This document shows positions 36,030 through 45,192 of a stretch of 64,000 nucleotides of DNA, in pieces. The first letter of the stretch is position 1, and each line of letters starts with the position of its first letter. The position numbers were made by a program, and so were the translations under genes. Location of the stretch: contig NZ_JANU01000016.1 of the NCBI RefSeq assembly GCF_001044395.1, forward strand, positions 124,001 to 188,000, read 5' to 3'. A model generated the notes under the pieces. That model did not search any database. It had not been told where the DNA came from and saw only the letters and a list, made by a program, of their open reading frames with translations. This DNA is from Caenimonas sp. SL110 (GTDB taxonomy: Bacteria > Pseudomonadota > Gammaproteobacteria > Burkholderiales > Burkholderiaceae_C).

Positions 36030-39000
36030 TTACGCGGGAACCATGGCGCTTTCGGCCGCAGATGCAGTCTTGGGCGTCTCGTCTCGCCTCACCCGGAACC
36101 ATGCGGCGTACATCGCAGGCAACGCGAGCAAGGTCAGCACCGTCGCCACGATCAGCCCGCCCATGATCGCGACCGCCATCGGCCCCCAGAACACCGAGCG
36201 CGACAGCGGAATCATCGCCAGCACCGCAGCCGCCGCCGTCAGCACGATGGGACGCAAGCGGCGCACCGCCGACTCCACGATCGCATCCCAGGCCGGCACA
36301 CCGCGCGCCCGGTCCTGCTCGATCTGGTCGATCAGGATCACCGAGTTGCGCTGGATCATGCCCATGAGTGCGATCACCCCGAGCAAGGCCACGAAACCAA
36401 AGGGCCGCCCCAGGAGCAGCAGCGCGCCAGCGACGCCCGCGATTCCCAGAGGACCGGTGATGAACACCAGCATCGCGCGGCTGAAGCTATGCAGTTGCAG
36501 CATCAACAAGGTGAAGGTGATGAACAGCATGATGGGCACGCCCGCTGCAATGGAGCCGGTCCCCTTGGAGCTCTCCTCCACTGCGCCTGCGACCTGGATC
36601 GCATAGCCCAGCGGCCACTTCGCCTCCAGCGCTTTCAGCCTGGGCATCAGTTCAGCGGTCACTGTCGCTCCCTGCAGGCCCTCGACGATATCGCCCTGCA
36701 CGGTGATGGCGTAGTCGCGGTTCTCGCGCCACATCACGCCCGGCTCCCAGGTGAATACCGGCTTGGCAATCTGCGTGAGCGGAATCGACTTGCCCGTCGC
36801 CGTGGGCAGGTAGGCATTGCCGATATCGGTGATGGCATTGCGTTCGTCGAGCGGTTGCCGCAGCAAGATTTCGATGAGCTTGTCGCCCTCGCGGTACTGC
36901 CCGATCGCGGTGCCGGAAAGAATCGTGCGGGACGCCTGCGCAATCGACTGGCTCGTCACGCCGAGTGCTCGCGCCTTGGACTGATCGACCTCAAGCCTGA
37001 GCACCTTGACCGACTCGTTCCAGTTGTCGTTGACGCCTCGCGTGTTGGGGCTGGCACGCATGATCGCCTTCACTTCATCGGCGCGTTCGCGCAATGCAAC
37101 AGGGTCAGGCCCGACCACGCGAAACTGCACCGGGTACGGCACGGGCGGGCCGTTGGGCAGCAGCTTGACGCGGCCCCGCACTTCAGGAAATTCTGTGGCC
37201 AGCAGCGCAGGCAGTTTCACCCGCAGCGTTTCGCGAATCTTCAGGTCCCTGGGCATCACGATGAACTGCGAAACGTTGCTCTGCGGAAAGACCTGGTCGA
37301 GCGGCAGGTAGAAGCGGGGAACTCCCGATCCGATCCAGGTGCTCACGCCAGTGACGCCGGCTTCACTGCGCAGGCGCTGCTCGACGCGCTTGGTCACCTC
37401 TTCATTTGCCGCAAACGATGTGCCTTCAGGAAACCAGATGTCGACCATGATTTCAGGCCGGCTCGAATCGGGGAAGAACTGCTGCTGCACCTTGCCCATA
37501 CCCACGATGCCCAGCGCAAAGATCAGGATGGTTGCGCCAATCGTGATCCAGCGATGCTCGACGCACCAGTTCACCGCGCGGCGAAAGGTGCGATAGAACG
37601 GCGTGTCGAAGTGTTCGTGGTGATCTTCGCCACTGACTGCGTTGGCCGCAGCCTTGGGCGGCGCCTTCAGGATCAGCGTGCCCAGGTACGGCACAAAGTA
37701 AACCGACACCAGCCAGCTGAGCACCAGCGCCGCCACCGTCACCGCGAAAATCGCGAAGGTGTATTCGCCCACCGTCGATTTCGCCATGCCGATCGGAAGG
37801 AACCCCGCAGCAGTAATCAGCGTCCCGGTGAGCATGGGCATCGCGGTGATCTCGTAGGCAAACGTGGCGGCACGAACCTTGTCGTAGCCCTCTTCCATCT
37901 TGCGCACCATCATTTCCACCGCAATGATGGCGTCGTCGACCAGCAGGCCCAGCGCGATGATGAGCGAACCCAGCGAAATCTTGTGCAGGCCTATGCCCCA
38001 GAAATCCATCGCCAGGAAAGTGACCGCCAGCACCAGCGGAATCGTGATGCCCACGACCAGGCCCGGCCTCATGTCGATGTAATAGCGCTTCCACAGTGGC
38101 AGCGCCGCAGAGTCGGGCCGCTTGTGAAACCCGAGCGCGATGAAGCTCACCGCCAGCACGATCACCACGGCTTCAATCAGCGTGCTGACAAACTCATTGA
38201 CCGAGTTCGACACAGCCCGCGGCTGGTCCTGCAACTGCACGAGCTTGATGCCGGCGGGCAAGCCGTCTTCAACGCGACGCGAGACGGTCTTGAGCGCACC
38301 GCCCAGCCGGATGATGTCGCCGCCTTTGGCCATCGACACGCCCAGCGCAATCACTTCCTTGCCCTGGTGGCGCACTTTCACCACCGGCGGGTCGACATAG
38401 CCACGCTTGATCTCGGCGATGTCGCCCAGCTTGATCTGGTTGCCGGAAGTTCCTCGGATCGGCATACTGCGCAACTGCTCGACGGCCTGGAACTGGCCGC
38501 CCACTCGCACCTGCACCACGTCAAGCGGCGTCTGGACTGCGCCAGCGGACTCCACCGCATTCTGCTGGCCGAGCTGGGCCAGCACCTGGTTGAAGTCCAG
38601 GCCGAGCTGGGCCAATCGCTTCTGCGAAATCTCGACAAAGAGCTTTTCTTCCTGCGCGCCGAACAACTCCACCTTGGCGACATCAGGTACACGCAGCAGC
38701 TGCTGGCGTACGTCGTCTGCAAAGCTCTTGAGCTCGGCGTAAGAAAACCCATCGGATTCCAGCGCGTAGATCACGCCATAGACATCGCCGAAGTCGTCGT
38801 TGAAAAACGGCCCCTGCACACCGCCCGGCAGTTGCCCGCGCATGTCGCCGATCTTCTTGCGCACCGTGTACCAGACGTTGGCGACCTCAGAGCCCTTGGA
38901 CGAATCCTTGATCTGGAAAATGATCTGCGACTCGCCCGGTTTGGAGTAGCTGCGGATCTTGTCGGCGTAGGGTGCTTCCTGCAGCGCGCGCTCCAGCTTG

Positions 39001-39263
39001 TCTGTCACCTGCTCGGCCACTTGCTGCGCGGTTGCGCCCGGCCAGTAGGTGCGAACCACCATCGCACGGAAGGTGAACGGCGGGTCCTCGTCCTGCCCCA
39101 GCTGGAAGTACGACGCGACCCCCAGGATCATCAGCACGATCATCAGGTAGCGCGTGAGGGCCGGATGTTCCAGCGCCCACCTGGAAAGATTGAAACGCTC
39201 GCTGGGCTGCACCCGCGCGGCGTCTGCCGGCTGCTGCTGCGCTTGTGCTTTCTGCTCTGTCAT
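36030..39263 (-). CDS. RND family multidrug efflux permease (AcrB/MexB superfamily)
   Basis: A 1077-residue inner-membrane proton antiporter. N-terminal segment LTRYLMIVLMILGVASYFQLGQ is the first membrane helix, preceded by a Gln/Ala-rich tail. Porter-domain blocks such as VRTYWPGATAQQVAEQVTD are visible. SLGSLIIALGLLVDDAIIAVE carries the Asp pair of helix 4 for proton relay, and ALMGMIQRNSVILIDQIEQ the second-half equivalent. GTG at 39269 is possible, but the ATG at 39263 has AGGGGTG in front. The membrane fusion gene is 21 bp upstream. No outer-membrane channel gene is adjacent, so the pump must borrow one. Confidence 0.93.
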   Translation of the reverse strand: MTEQKAQAQQQPADAARVQPSERFNLSRWALEHPALTRYLMIVLMILGVASYFQLGQDEDPPFTFRAMVVRTYWPGATAQQVAEQVTDKLERALQEAPYADKIRSYSKPGESQIIFQIKDSSKGSEVANVWYTVRKKIGDMRGQLPGGVQGPFFNDDFGDVYGVIYALESDGFSYAELKSFADDVRQQLLRVPDVAKVELFGAQEEKLFVEISQKRLAQLGLDFNQVLAQLGQQNAVESAGAVQTPLDVVQVRVGGQFQAVEQLRSMPIRGTSGNQIKLGDIAEIKRGYVDPPVVKVRHQGKEVIALGVSMAKGGDIIRLGGALKTVSRRVEDGLPAGIKLVQLQDQPRAVSNSVNEFVSTLIEAVVIVLAVSFIALGFHKRPDSAALPLWKRYYIDMRPGLVVGITIPLVLAVTFLAMDFWGIGLHKISLGSLIIALGLLVDDAIIAVEMMVRKMEEGYDKVRAATFAYEITAMPMLTGTLITAAGFLPIGMAKSTVGEYTFAIFAVTVAALVLSWLVSVYFVPYLGTLILKAPPKAAANAVSGEDHHEHFDTPFYRTFRRAVNWCVEHRWITIGATILIFALGIVGMGKVQQQFFPDSSRPEIMVDIWFPEGTSFAANEEVTKRVEQRLRSEAGVTGVSTWIGSGVPRFYLPLDQVFPQSNVSQFIVMPRDLKIRETLRVKLPALLATEFPEVRGRVKLLPNGPPVPYPVQFRVVGPDPVALRERADEVKAIMRASPNTRGVNDNWNESVKVLRLEVDQSKARALGVTSQSIAQASRTILSGTAIGQYREGDKLIEILLRQPLDERNAITDIGNAYLPTATGKSIPLTQIAKPVFTWEPGVMWRENRDYAITVQGDIVEGLQGATVTAELMPRLKALEAKWPLGYAIQVAGAVEESSKGTGSIAAGVPIMLFITFTLLMLQLHSFSRAMLVFITGPLGIAGVAGALLLLGRPFGFVALLGVIALMGMIQRNSVILIDQIEQDRARGVPAWDAIVESAVRRLRPIVLTAAAAVLAMIPLSRSVFWGPMAVAIMGGLIVATVLTLLALPAMYAAWFRVRRDETPKTASAAESAMVPA

Positions 39264-39284
39264 GGTCACCCCTGCGCCCTGCTT

Positions 39285-40430
39285 TTATTTGCTGGACGCA
39301 GTGAGCGCCACGGCCGCGCTGCTTGCCAGCTTGTCCTGGTAGATCGCAACCTTCTGGCCCGGCGAAAGCACGTGCACACCGGCAGAGACCACCAGCATTC
39401 CGGGTTGCAAACCGCTTGCGATCACGGCTTCGTTGCCGTCGGCCGTTGCAATCTGAACCGGCTGTGACTTCACGGTCATCGTGGCCTTGTCCAGCACCCA
39501 GACTGCGGTCCCCTGCCCGTCCTTGCGCAACGCGCTGGTGGGCAACTTGATCACCGGGGTTCCCACGGCGCTGAGCGCTTGCGGCGACACGTAGGCTGTG
39601 GCGCCCAGCGGCGCTGCAACTCCCGCCTCCAGCGCAACCTTGACCGAATAGGTACGCGTCACCGGGTCTGCGCTGGCGGCGACTTCGCGCACCTTGCCGC
39701 TCAGGTTCGTCTTTTCGCTGGCCCATACCCGCACCGTGACATCGGACCCCGGCTTGATCGCCGCGACCTTGTCTTCCGGCACCGAAAACACGACATCGCG
39801 AGGGCCGTCCTGCGCGATGCGAAACACCGGCGTGCCCGCCGTCACCACCTGCCCCGGCTCTGCCTCGACTGCGGTGATCACGCCCGAAACATCGGCTACC
39901 AGATTGGCATAGCCCGCCTGGTTGCCCTGCGAAGCGAGCTGCGCACTGGCCTGGTCGAGTTGCGCCTGCGCGGCCTTGAGTGTGGTCTCGCGGCGCTCCA
40001 GCTCTGCGCCGCTGATGAAGTTCTGGTCTTTCAGGGCGGCGTAGCGCTTGAAATCTCCGGCCGCCAGATCGCGATTGGTCGATGCCGCAGCGACCTGCGC
40101 GCGGGCGGCATCGGCTGCAAGCTGGTAGTCGCGCGGATCGAGCTGTGCCAGCAACTGACCGGCCTTCACGTGTTGGCCGAGCTCAGCCTGGCGCTTGACG
40201 ATCTTGCCGGCCACACGAAACCCCAGGCGGGACTCGACCCGGGCACGCACATCGCCAGAAAACTCATGGACGGACTGGATGCTGCCCACGCCAACGGTCA
40301 TGACCTTGACCGACCGGATGGGCTCGGGCGCAGGCGCGGGTTTGGAGCAGGCAGTGAGAACGGCAACAGAGGCTGCGAGAGCCAGGCTCAAAACAACACG
40401 AGCGCGGCCATGAGAGGTCAGCTGGGGCAT
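39285..40430 (-). CDS. RND efflux periplasmic membrane fusion lipoprotein
   Basis: A 381-residue protein with a lipobox (SVAVLTAC, Cys near residue 28), so it is anchored in the inner membrane. Features are the barrel-sandwich motif SRLGFRVAGKIVKRQAELGQ, the coiled-coil hairpin at about residues 90-160 (AAADAARAQVAAASTNRD, AAQAQLDQASAQL), and the second lipoyl half GVITAVEAEPGQVVTAG. It joins the RND permease to an outer-membrane channel. The start at 40430 was chosen for its ribosome site (AGGACTGCC). Confidence 0.92.
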   Translation of the reverse strand: MPQLTSHGRARVVLSLALAASVAVLTACSKPAPAPEPIRSVKVMTVGVGSIQSVHEFSGDVRARVESRLGFRVAGKIVKRQAELGQHVKAGQLLAQLDPRDYQLAADAARAQVAAASTNRDLAAGDFKRYAALKDQNFISGAELERRETTLKAAQAQLDQASAQLASQGNQAGYANLVADVSGVITAVEAEPGQVVTAGTPVFRIAQDGPRDVVFSVPEDKVAAIKPGSDVTVRVWASEKTNLSGKVREVAASADPVTRTYSVKVALEAGVAAPLGATAYVSPQALSAVGTPVIKLPTSALRKDGQGTAVWVLDKATMTVKSQPVQIATADGNEAVIASGLQPGMLVVSAGVHVLSPGQKVAIYQDKLASSAAVALTASSK

Positions 40431-40497
40431 GGCAGTCCTAGGGGTATCAATACAGGGTGGCAATGCGGAGAAATCGGGCTGGATCAGTTCGTTACTG

Positions 40498-40511
40498 ACT
40501 GACCGGTTAGT
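40498..40511. promoter_or_regulatory. TetR-type operator-like palindrome before the efflux operon
   Basis: ACTGACC-GGTTAGT is a 14-bp palindrome with one mismatched pair, of the kind bound by AcrR/TetR repressors of RND pumps. It lies 68 bp before the membrane fusion gene ATG and 51 bp before the divergent squalene-synthase-like gene. No tetR gene is in the neighbourhood. Confidence 0.6.
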
Positions 40512-40562
40512 AATCTATGAGAATCGCTGAGCCTTGTCAAGCGACAATGACGGGTTCAACCA

Positions 40563-41612
40563 ATGCCTCGCGCGCCCTTGCTCCAACCCGAACTGCTGTC
40601 GCTCTTGCGCGGGGTATCCCGGTCTTTCTATCTCTCGATCCGCGTGCTGCCCGGGCAGCTGCGCCTTCCGATCGCCGTGGGCTACCTGCTCGCGCGCGCC
40701 ACCGACACCATCGCGGATACATCGCGCCTGCCGGCAGACGAAAGAGCGGCCCGCCTCGATGCGCTCATTGCGTTAATAGAAGCCCCACCCGACCCCGAAG
40801 CTGCCAGCCTGCTCGCCGCCGCCGTGCTGCCCTATCAGGACGACATCCATGAGCGCGCGCTTCTCATGGCGCTGCCCGAGTGCCTTCACTGGCTGGACGA
40901 ACTCCAACCCCCGGACAAGGCTGATGTGCGCCAGGTTCTCAGGCACATCACGCGCGGACAAAAGCAGGATGTCCTTCGATTCGCATCGCCGGGCCAGGCG
41001 CCCATCGCGCTGCCATCGGCGTCCGACCTGCATGAATACACCTGGCTGGTCGCAGGCTGCGTGGGCGAGTTCTGGACGCGCCTGTGCGTGCGACACCTGC
41101 CCAACTTCGCCAATCTCCACGAGCGCGAGATGCGATCGCTGGGCCAATCGTTCGGGCAGGCACTGCAACTGGTCAACATCCTGCGCGACCTGTCAGCCGA
41201 CCTCGCCAACGGCCGCTGCTACCTGCCTGCCGATGAACTGTCCGAGGTGGGCATCACACCGGCCACGATTGCCGAACGGCCGGAGGCCCTCGCCCCGATC
41301 TGGTCACGCTGGATGGAACAGGCGCAGCAGGGCCTGGACGACGGCATGGGCTACGCAGACGCGGTCAACAGCGCGCGCGTGCGAGCCGCCAGTGCGCTGC
41401 CGGCGCTGCTGGGCGCGCGCACGCTGGCGCTGCTGCGCGAAGCGGGCGTACGCGGCTCCATGGAACGCAAAGTGAAGATGGAGCGACGCGAAGTGCGCGC
41501 GGTGATGCTGCGCCTCGCACTGACCCTGGGTGGGCGCGATGCCCTGTGGAAGCAGTTCATGCGCCTGCGCGGCGCGGGTGACACAGACGGATGGGACAAT
41601 CCGCGGCCATGA
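40563..41612 (+). CDS. Squalene/phytoene synthase family protein (HpnC-like role)
   Basis: A 349-residue protein. First Asp-rich motif ATDTIAD (about residues 47-53) and second FGQALQLVNILRDLSAD (about 198-214) bind the diphosphates through Mg2+. VSRSFYLSIRVLPGQLR at the N terminus is like true squalene synthases. Members couple two farnesyl diphosphates head to head. The gene overlaps hpnD by the ATGA of its stop. In many proteobacteria HpnC and HpnD act in turn on the way to squalene for hopanoids; HpnC proteins are nearer 280 residues, so this may instead be a full squalene synthase type. HpnE is not in the window. Confidence 0.82.
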   Translation: MPRAPLLQPELLSLLRGVSRSFYLSIRVLPGQLRLPIAVGYLLARATDTIADTSRLPADERAARLDALIALIEAPPDPEAASLLAAAVLPYQDDIHERALLMALPECLHWLDELQPPDKADVRQVLRHITRGQKQDVLRFASPGQAPIALPSASDLHEYTWLVAGCVGEFWTRLCVRHLPNFANLHEREMRSLGQSFGQALQLVNILRDLSADLANGRCYLPADELSEVGITPATIAERPEALAPIWSRWMEQAQQGLDDGMGYADAVNSARVRAASALPALLGARTLALLREAGVRGSMERKVKMERREVRAVMLRLALTLGGRDALWKQFMRLRGAGDTDGWDNPRP

Positions 41613-42448
41613 CACCGCAAGAGTACGTCCAGCAAAAGGCCGCCGCCTCAGGCAGCAGCTTCTATTACGCCTTCCTGTTCCTGCCGGCGCCGCGCCGCGC
41701 GGCCATCACCGCCTTCTATGCGTTTTGCCGCGAAGTCGATGATGTCGTTGATGAAGTGACCGACCCCGGCGTGGCGCAGACCAAGCTCGCATGGTGGCGC
41801 TCCGAGGTTGCCAAATCGTTCGACGGCTCCCCGAGCCACCCGGTGATGAAGGCCCTGATGCCCAGCACTGGCACCTTCAACATCCGCCAGGAGCAGTTGC
41901 AGGCCGTGATCGAAGGCTGCCAGATGGACCTGGAGCAGACGCGCTACCTGGACTTCATCGCGCTGGAGCGCTACTGCCATCTGGTCGCCGGCGTCGTGGG
42001 CGAAGTGGCCGCGAGCATCTTCGGCCAGACCGACCCGCGCACGACCGACTATGCGCACCGCCTGGGTCTTGCATTCCAGCTGACCAACATCATTCGCGAT
42101 GTGGGCGAAGACGCGATGCGCGGGCGCATCTACCTGCCTGTGAACGAGTTGCAGCAGTTCGACGTGAAGGCCCACGAAATCCTCAACCGCATCTACTCCG
42201 ATCGCTTCGTGGCCCTGATGCAGTTCCAGGCGGCGCGGGCGCATCGCCTGTACGACGAGGCTCTGGCCATGCTGCCGGAACCCGACCGGCGTGCACAAAA
42301 ACCGGGGCTGATGATGGCCAGCATCTACCGCACGCTGCTGCGCGAGATCGAAAGCGATGGATTCAAGGTGCTCAACCAGCGCGTCAGCCTCACGCCCCTG
42401 CGCAAGTTGTGGCTGGCGTGGAAGGTGCAGGCGCTGGGCCGGATGTAG
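41609..42448 (+). CDS. hpnD: Presqualene diphosphate synthase HpnD
   Basis: A 279-residue protein. ATG at 41609 overlaps the preceding TGA; an in-frame ATG at 41591 is possible but lacks this coupling. Motifs are YAFCREVDDVVDEV (first Asp-rich site) and GLAFQLTNIIRDVGEDAMRG (second). SSFYYAFLFLPAPRRAAI at the N terminus is typical of HpnD. It makes presqualene diphosphate from two farnesyl diphosphates. The 3' end overlaps the convergent ART-like gene by 59 bp. Confidence 0.88.
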   Translation: MTPQEYVQQKAAASGSSFYYAFLFLPAPRRAAITAFYAFCREVDDVVDEVTDPGVAQTKLAWWRSEVAKSFDGSPSHPVMKALMPSTGTFNIRQEQLQAVIEGCQMDLEQTRYLDFIALERYCHLVAGVVGEVAASIFGQTDPRTTDYAHRLGLAFQLTNIIRDVGEDAMRGRIYLPVNELQQFDVKAHEILNRIYSDRFVALMQFQAARAHRLYDEALAMLPEPDRRAQKPGLMMASIYRTLLREIESDGFKVLNQRVSLTPLRKLWLAWKVQALGRM

Positions 42449-43133
42449 GGCCCGTGCGGTAGTTCGGGTTGGCGATTTCCGAATCGACCTCCCAGTCGAA
42501 GTCGTTCTTCTTCATGATGAATGCGCGCACGATGAATTGCGGTGCGACTGCGCCCAGCACGACGACTTCAGTCTCCCAGCGGTAAGGCGCGGCTACTTCC
42601 GAATTGAGGCAGTACACGCGACCTTTCGATTTCACGATGGCGGCCATGTCGATCTGGTAGACCACACGCATCGCGGGCTCGCGCGAGTCCTTGGGGTGAT
42701 AGTACGGATCGGTGAATTCAAGCGTCGCACTGAACACCTTGGCCGTCGGCACAAACGGGGTCGAGTGGCAGAACATCCGCCCCTGCCTGGCAGCGTTCTC
42801 AAATCCACCGTCTTCGCCATACGCGTGATCGATCAGCACTTCCAGCAGGCGTTGCTCGGGACCATCAGCAAGACCCATGCAGGCCGGGTCATCATCCATC
42901 GGGCGCAGGCCCTTGCTGAATACTTCACCGGGGGACAGGGTGCAGCCGTGATAGCCCGCCTGCGCGATCGCGACCTTTCGATGGGTCCAGATGATGGCAA
43001 CCGGATCACGCTCAGGCGCGCCTTTGATGGGGATTGCGTGGTTGGCACGGCGTTGTGCAGGAACGATGGTGAAACGCCGGGCAGTCGCAACACCGGCCAC
43101 AGCCGAGAGCCGGCCAAAACCTCTGATTTGCAT
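42390..43133 (-). CDS. Probable ADP-ribosyltransferase-fold protein (diphtheria/pertussis-toxin-like catalytic core)
   Basis: A 247-residue protein beginning MQIRGFGRLS. By eye it shows the three ART signatures in order. Residues 60-78 (GYHGCTLSPGEVFSKGLRP) match the YHGT-x-I-x-KG-I-x-P strand-helix of diphtheria toxin. Residues 124-138 (STPFVPTAKVFSATL) match the STS/FVSTS-type strand and helix. Residues 186-200 (WETEVVVLGAVAPQF) place E187-x-E189 like the Q-x-E catalytic loop of pertussis toxin S1, followed by a hydrophobic strand. The mix of His at the first site with ExE at the third is unusual. No clear signal peptide, immunity gene or antitoxin is visible. Two Cys lie in the core. The Pro/Thr-rich tail overlaps hpnD. 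It could be a toxin, an effector or a housekeeping ART; structure prediction is needed. Confidence 0.6.
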   Translation of the reverse strand: MQIRGFGRLSAVAGVATARRFTIVPAQRRANHAIPIKGAPERDPVAIIWTHRKVAIAQAGYHGCTLSPGEVFSKGLRPMDDDPACMGLADGPEQRLLEVLIDHAYGEDGGFENAARQGRMFCHSTPFVPTAKVFSATLEFTDPYYHPKDSREPAMRVVYQIDMAAIVKSKGRVYCLNSEVAAPYRWETEVVVLGAVAPQFIVRAFIMKKNDFDWEVDSEIANPNYRTGPTSGPAPAPSTPATTCAGA

Positions 43134-43208
43134 GAGCGATGACCTTCCTGTGAAAGGTCGCCATCCTATGGAGCGGACCCTGAAATGCGGCCCATACGCA
43201 GGTCTTGG

Positions 43209-43258
43209 ACTGTCATGCCGGACATGATCCGGCATCCACCGCGAAGCGGCGACGGCGC
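43209..43258. repeat. Dispersed palindromic repeat, copy 2 (one arm)
   Basis: CTGTCATGCCGG-ACATGAT-CCGGCAT followed by CCACCGCGAAGCGGCGAC. Only the left arm of the element is present, close to the 3' end of the HAD hydrolase gene. Confidence 0.75.
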
Positions 43259-43268
43259 CTGATCGTGC

Positions 43269-43961
43269 TTACTCGAACAACTCGCAAAGCTCGGTGAGAT
43301 TGGTCAGCGTCACATGAGGTTCAAGCTCATGCGGCCACAAGTGATCCGAGCGATTGACCCACGCGGCCTGCATGCCCGCATTGAGCGCGCCCAGTGCGTC
43401 GAGCGTTGCGTCGTCACCGATATGCAGCACCTCCTCAGGCGCGACCTCCAGGGCCCCAGCAGCCGCATGAAAAATTCGCGGATCGGGTTTGCCCACGCCG
43501 AACTCGCGCGCACTGATCGCCGCGCGAAAAAACGGCTGCAAGCCGACACGCCCCAGATCGGCATTGCCGTTGGACAGGCTCACCAGCGGAAAGCGCTGCG
43601 CCAGGAATCGGATGGCCGGCATGGCATCGTCAAAGAACGTGACCCGCTGGCGTTCCGCAAAAAACACATCGAACGCCTGTTCGGCCAGCAGCGGGTTCTC
43701 GCCGGCCCGATAGAGCGCCAGGCGGATCGACTCACGCCGCACGGCGGACAAATCGTATTTGAGGTCGGGCCGGCTCATGGCCATGTGGTTGCGGATTTCG
43801 CGCAGAGCCGACGGATTGGAAAAAAGCGCCGCAGCCATCGGCGCGTGCCGCCCCATCCAGTCGTGCAGCACTTTCTCGGCGCTCTCGATCGTCGGCCAGA
43901 TGGGCCACAACGTATCGTCGAGGTCCAGCGAGATGGCCTTGATTCTTGCAATGTCGAGCAT
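43269..43961 (-). CDS. HAD superfamily hydrolase
   Basis: A 230-residue cytoplasmic phosphatase-like protein. Motif I is SLDLDDTLWP (nucleophile Asp near residue 12), motif II is VSLSNGN, the Lys motif is GVGKPDPRIFHAA and motif IV is VLHIGDDATLDALG. The helical cap lies at about residues 20-100. HAD members of this type dephosphorylate small metabolites or nucleotides. ATG at 43961 was chosen, as upstream codons look unrelated. It is divergent from hemH by 17 bp. Confidence 0.88.
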   Translation of the reverse strand: MLDIARIKAISLDLDDTLWPIWPTIESAEKVLHDWMGRHAPMAAALFSNPSALREIRNHMAMSRPDLKYDLSAVRRESIRLALYRAGENPLLAEQAFDVFFAERQRVTFFDDAMPAIRFLAQRFPLVSLSNGNADLGRVGLQPFFRAAISAREFGVGKPDPRIFHAAAGALEVAPEEVLHIGDDATLDALGALNAGMQAAWVNRSDHLWPHELEPHVTLTNLTELCELFE

Positions 43962-43978
43962 GTCAGTGAGAATACCGC

Positions 43979-45082
43979 ATGCCCCCATCGACGAGCCCCC
44001 AGACCGAGCCCCGTTACAAACACGGACAACCGGCCCGAACCGCGATCCTCTATGTCAACCTCGGCACCCCCGACGAACCCACGGCCCCCGCAGTCAGGCG
44101 ATACCTCGCCGAGTTCCTGCGCGATCCGCGCGTGGTTGAAATCCCCCGGCTGGTGTGGCTGCCGATTCTGTATGGACTGATACTGCCGCTGCGATCGGGC
44201 AAGTCGGCGCACAAGTACGCGTCGATCTGGACCAAGGACGGCTCGCCGCTTCGTGTGTGGACTGAAAAACAGGCCACGCTGCTGCGCGGCTGGCTGGGTG
44301 AACGCGGCCACCAGGTCATGGTGCGCTACGCAATGCGCTATGGCTCACCGTCTGTCGCATCGCAACTCGATGCGCTCAAGGCCGACGGTGTAACGCGCAT
44401 CCTGATCCTGCCGGCCTACCCGCAATACGCGGGCTCCACCACGGCGAGCGTGATCGACGCGGTGACCGCCTGGACCGCGCGCACGCGCAATGTTCCCGAG
44501 CTGAGGTTCGTCAACCACTATCACGACGATCGCGGCTATCTGCAGGCGCTGGCCAAACGCATCGAGCGCCACTGGCAGGAGCACGGGCGGCCACGTCATC
44601 TGCTCATGAGCTTTCACGGCGTGCCCGAGCGCACGCTGCAGCTGGGCGACCCCTACCACTGCGAGTGCCACAAGACCGGCCGCATGCTGGCCGAGTGGCT
44701 GAGCCTTGCACCCGATCAATACAGCGTCTCGTTTCAATCACGATTCGGCAAGGCGAAGTGGCTGGAGCCCTACACCGAACCGACACTTCGAAAGCTCGGC
44801 GCGGCAGGCGAAGGCCGGGTCGATGTGGTGTGCCCCGGCTTCACGTCGGACTGCCTGGAGACGCTGGAAGAAATTGCCATGGAAGGCCGCGAGGCGTTCA
44901 TCGCGGCCGGTGGCAAGGAATTCAACTACATCCCTTGCCTGAACGATGAACCCGCATGGATTGCTGCGCTGGGAGCGATCGCAGAAAAACACCTGGGCGG
45001 ATGGCCCACGCGCGAGATGCCCGATGCGCAGGCGCTTGAGCGGTCACGTGCGGCGGCGATAAAAATGGGCGCGCCTCAGTAA
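43979..45082 (+). CDS. hemH: Ferrochelatase
   Basis: A 367-residue protein that inserts Fe2+ into protoporphyrin IX, the last step of protohaem synthesis, at the inner membrane. [13 protein letters not shown] starts the conserved domain, [11 protein letters not shown] holds the catalytic His, and [15 protein letters not shown] holds the conserved Glu. Length is normal for betaproteobacteria, which have a short N-terminal extension (about 20 residues here). It is divergent from the HAD gene. Confidence 0.95.
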   Translation: MPPSTSPQTEPRYKHGQPARTAILYVNLGTPDEPTAPAVRRYLAEFLRDPRVVEIPRLVWLPILYGLILPLRSGKSAHKYASIWTKDGSPLRVWTEKQATLLRGWLGERGHQVMVRYAMRYGSPSVASQLDALKADGVTRILILPAYPQYAGSTTASVIDAVTAWTARTRNVPELRFVNHYHDDRGYLQALAKRIERHWQEHGRPRHLLMSFHGVPERTLQLGDPYHCECHKTGRMLAEWLSLAPDQYSVSFQSRFGKAKWLEPYTEPTLRKLGAAGEGRVDVVCPGFTSDCLETLEEIAMEGREAFIAAGGKEFNYIPCLNDEPAWIAALGAIAEKHLGGWPTREMPDAQALERSRAAAIKMGAPQ

Positions 45083-45097
45083 AAGGCAATCCTGAAG

Positions 45098-45187
45098 GCT
45101 GTCATGCCGCACTCCGATCCGGCATCCACCGCGAAGCGGCGACTGTGCTTGATCATCGATGGATTGCGGATCGAGTCCGCCATGACA
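45098..45187. repeat. Dispersed palindromic repeat, copy 3 (two-arm)
   Basis: Left arm CTGTCATGCCGC...ATCCGGCATCCACCGCG and right arm ATTGCGGATCGAGTCCGC, ending CATGACA. It shares ATCCGGCATCCACCGCG with copy 2 and the two-arm layout with copy 1. It lies between hemH and the hydrolase gene. A further left-arm core (CCTGTCATGCCGG on the minus strand, 45211-45223) lies inside the end of the hydrolase gene. Confidence 0.8.
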
Positions 45188-45192
45188 AACTC

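Noticed and set aside
35865-39467. 1200-codon open frame on the plus strand
   Set aside because: Antisense to the RND permease and tRNA-Leu; product is His/Arg/Gln-rich without recognisable domains, a GC-rich shadow frame.
42390-43133. ART-like gene as half of a toxin-antitoxin pair
   Set aside because: No small co-directional gene is adjacent on either side; neighbours are hpnD and a HAD hydrolase gene.
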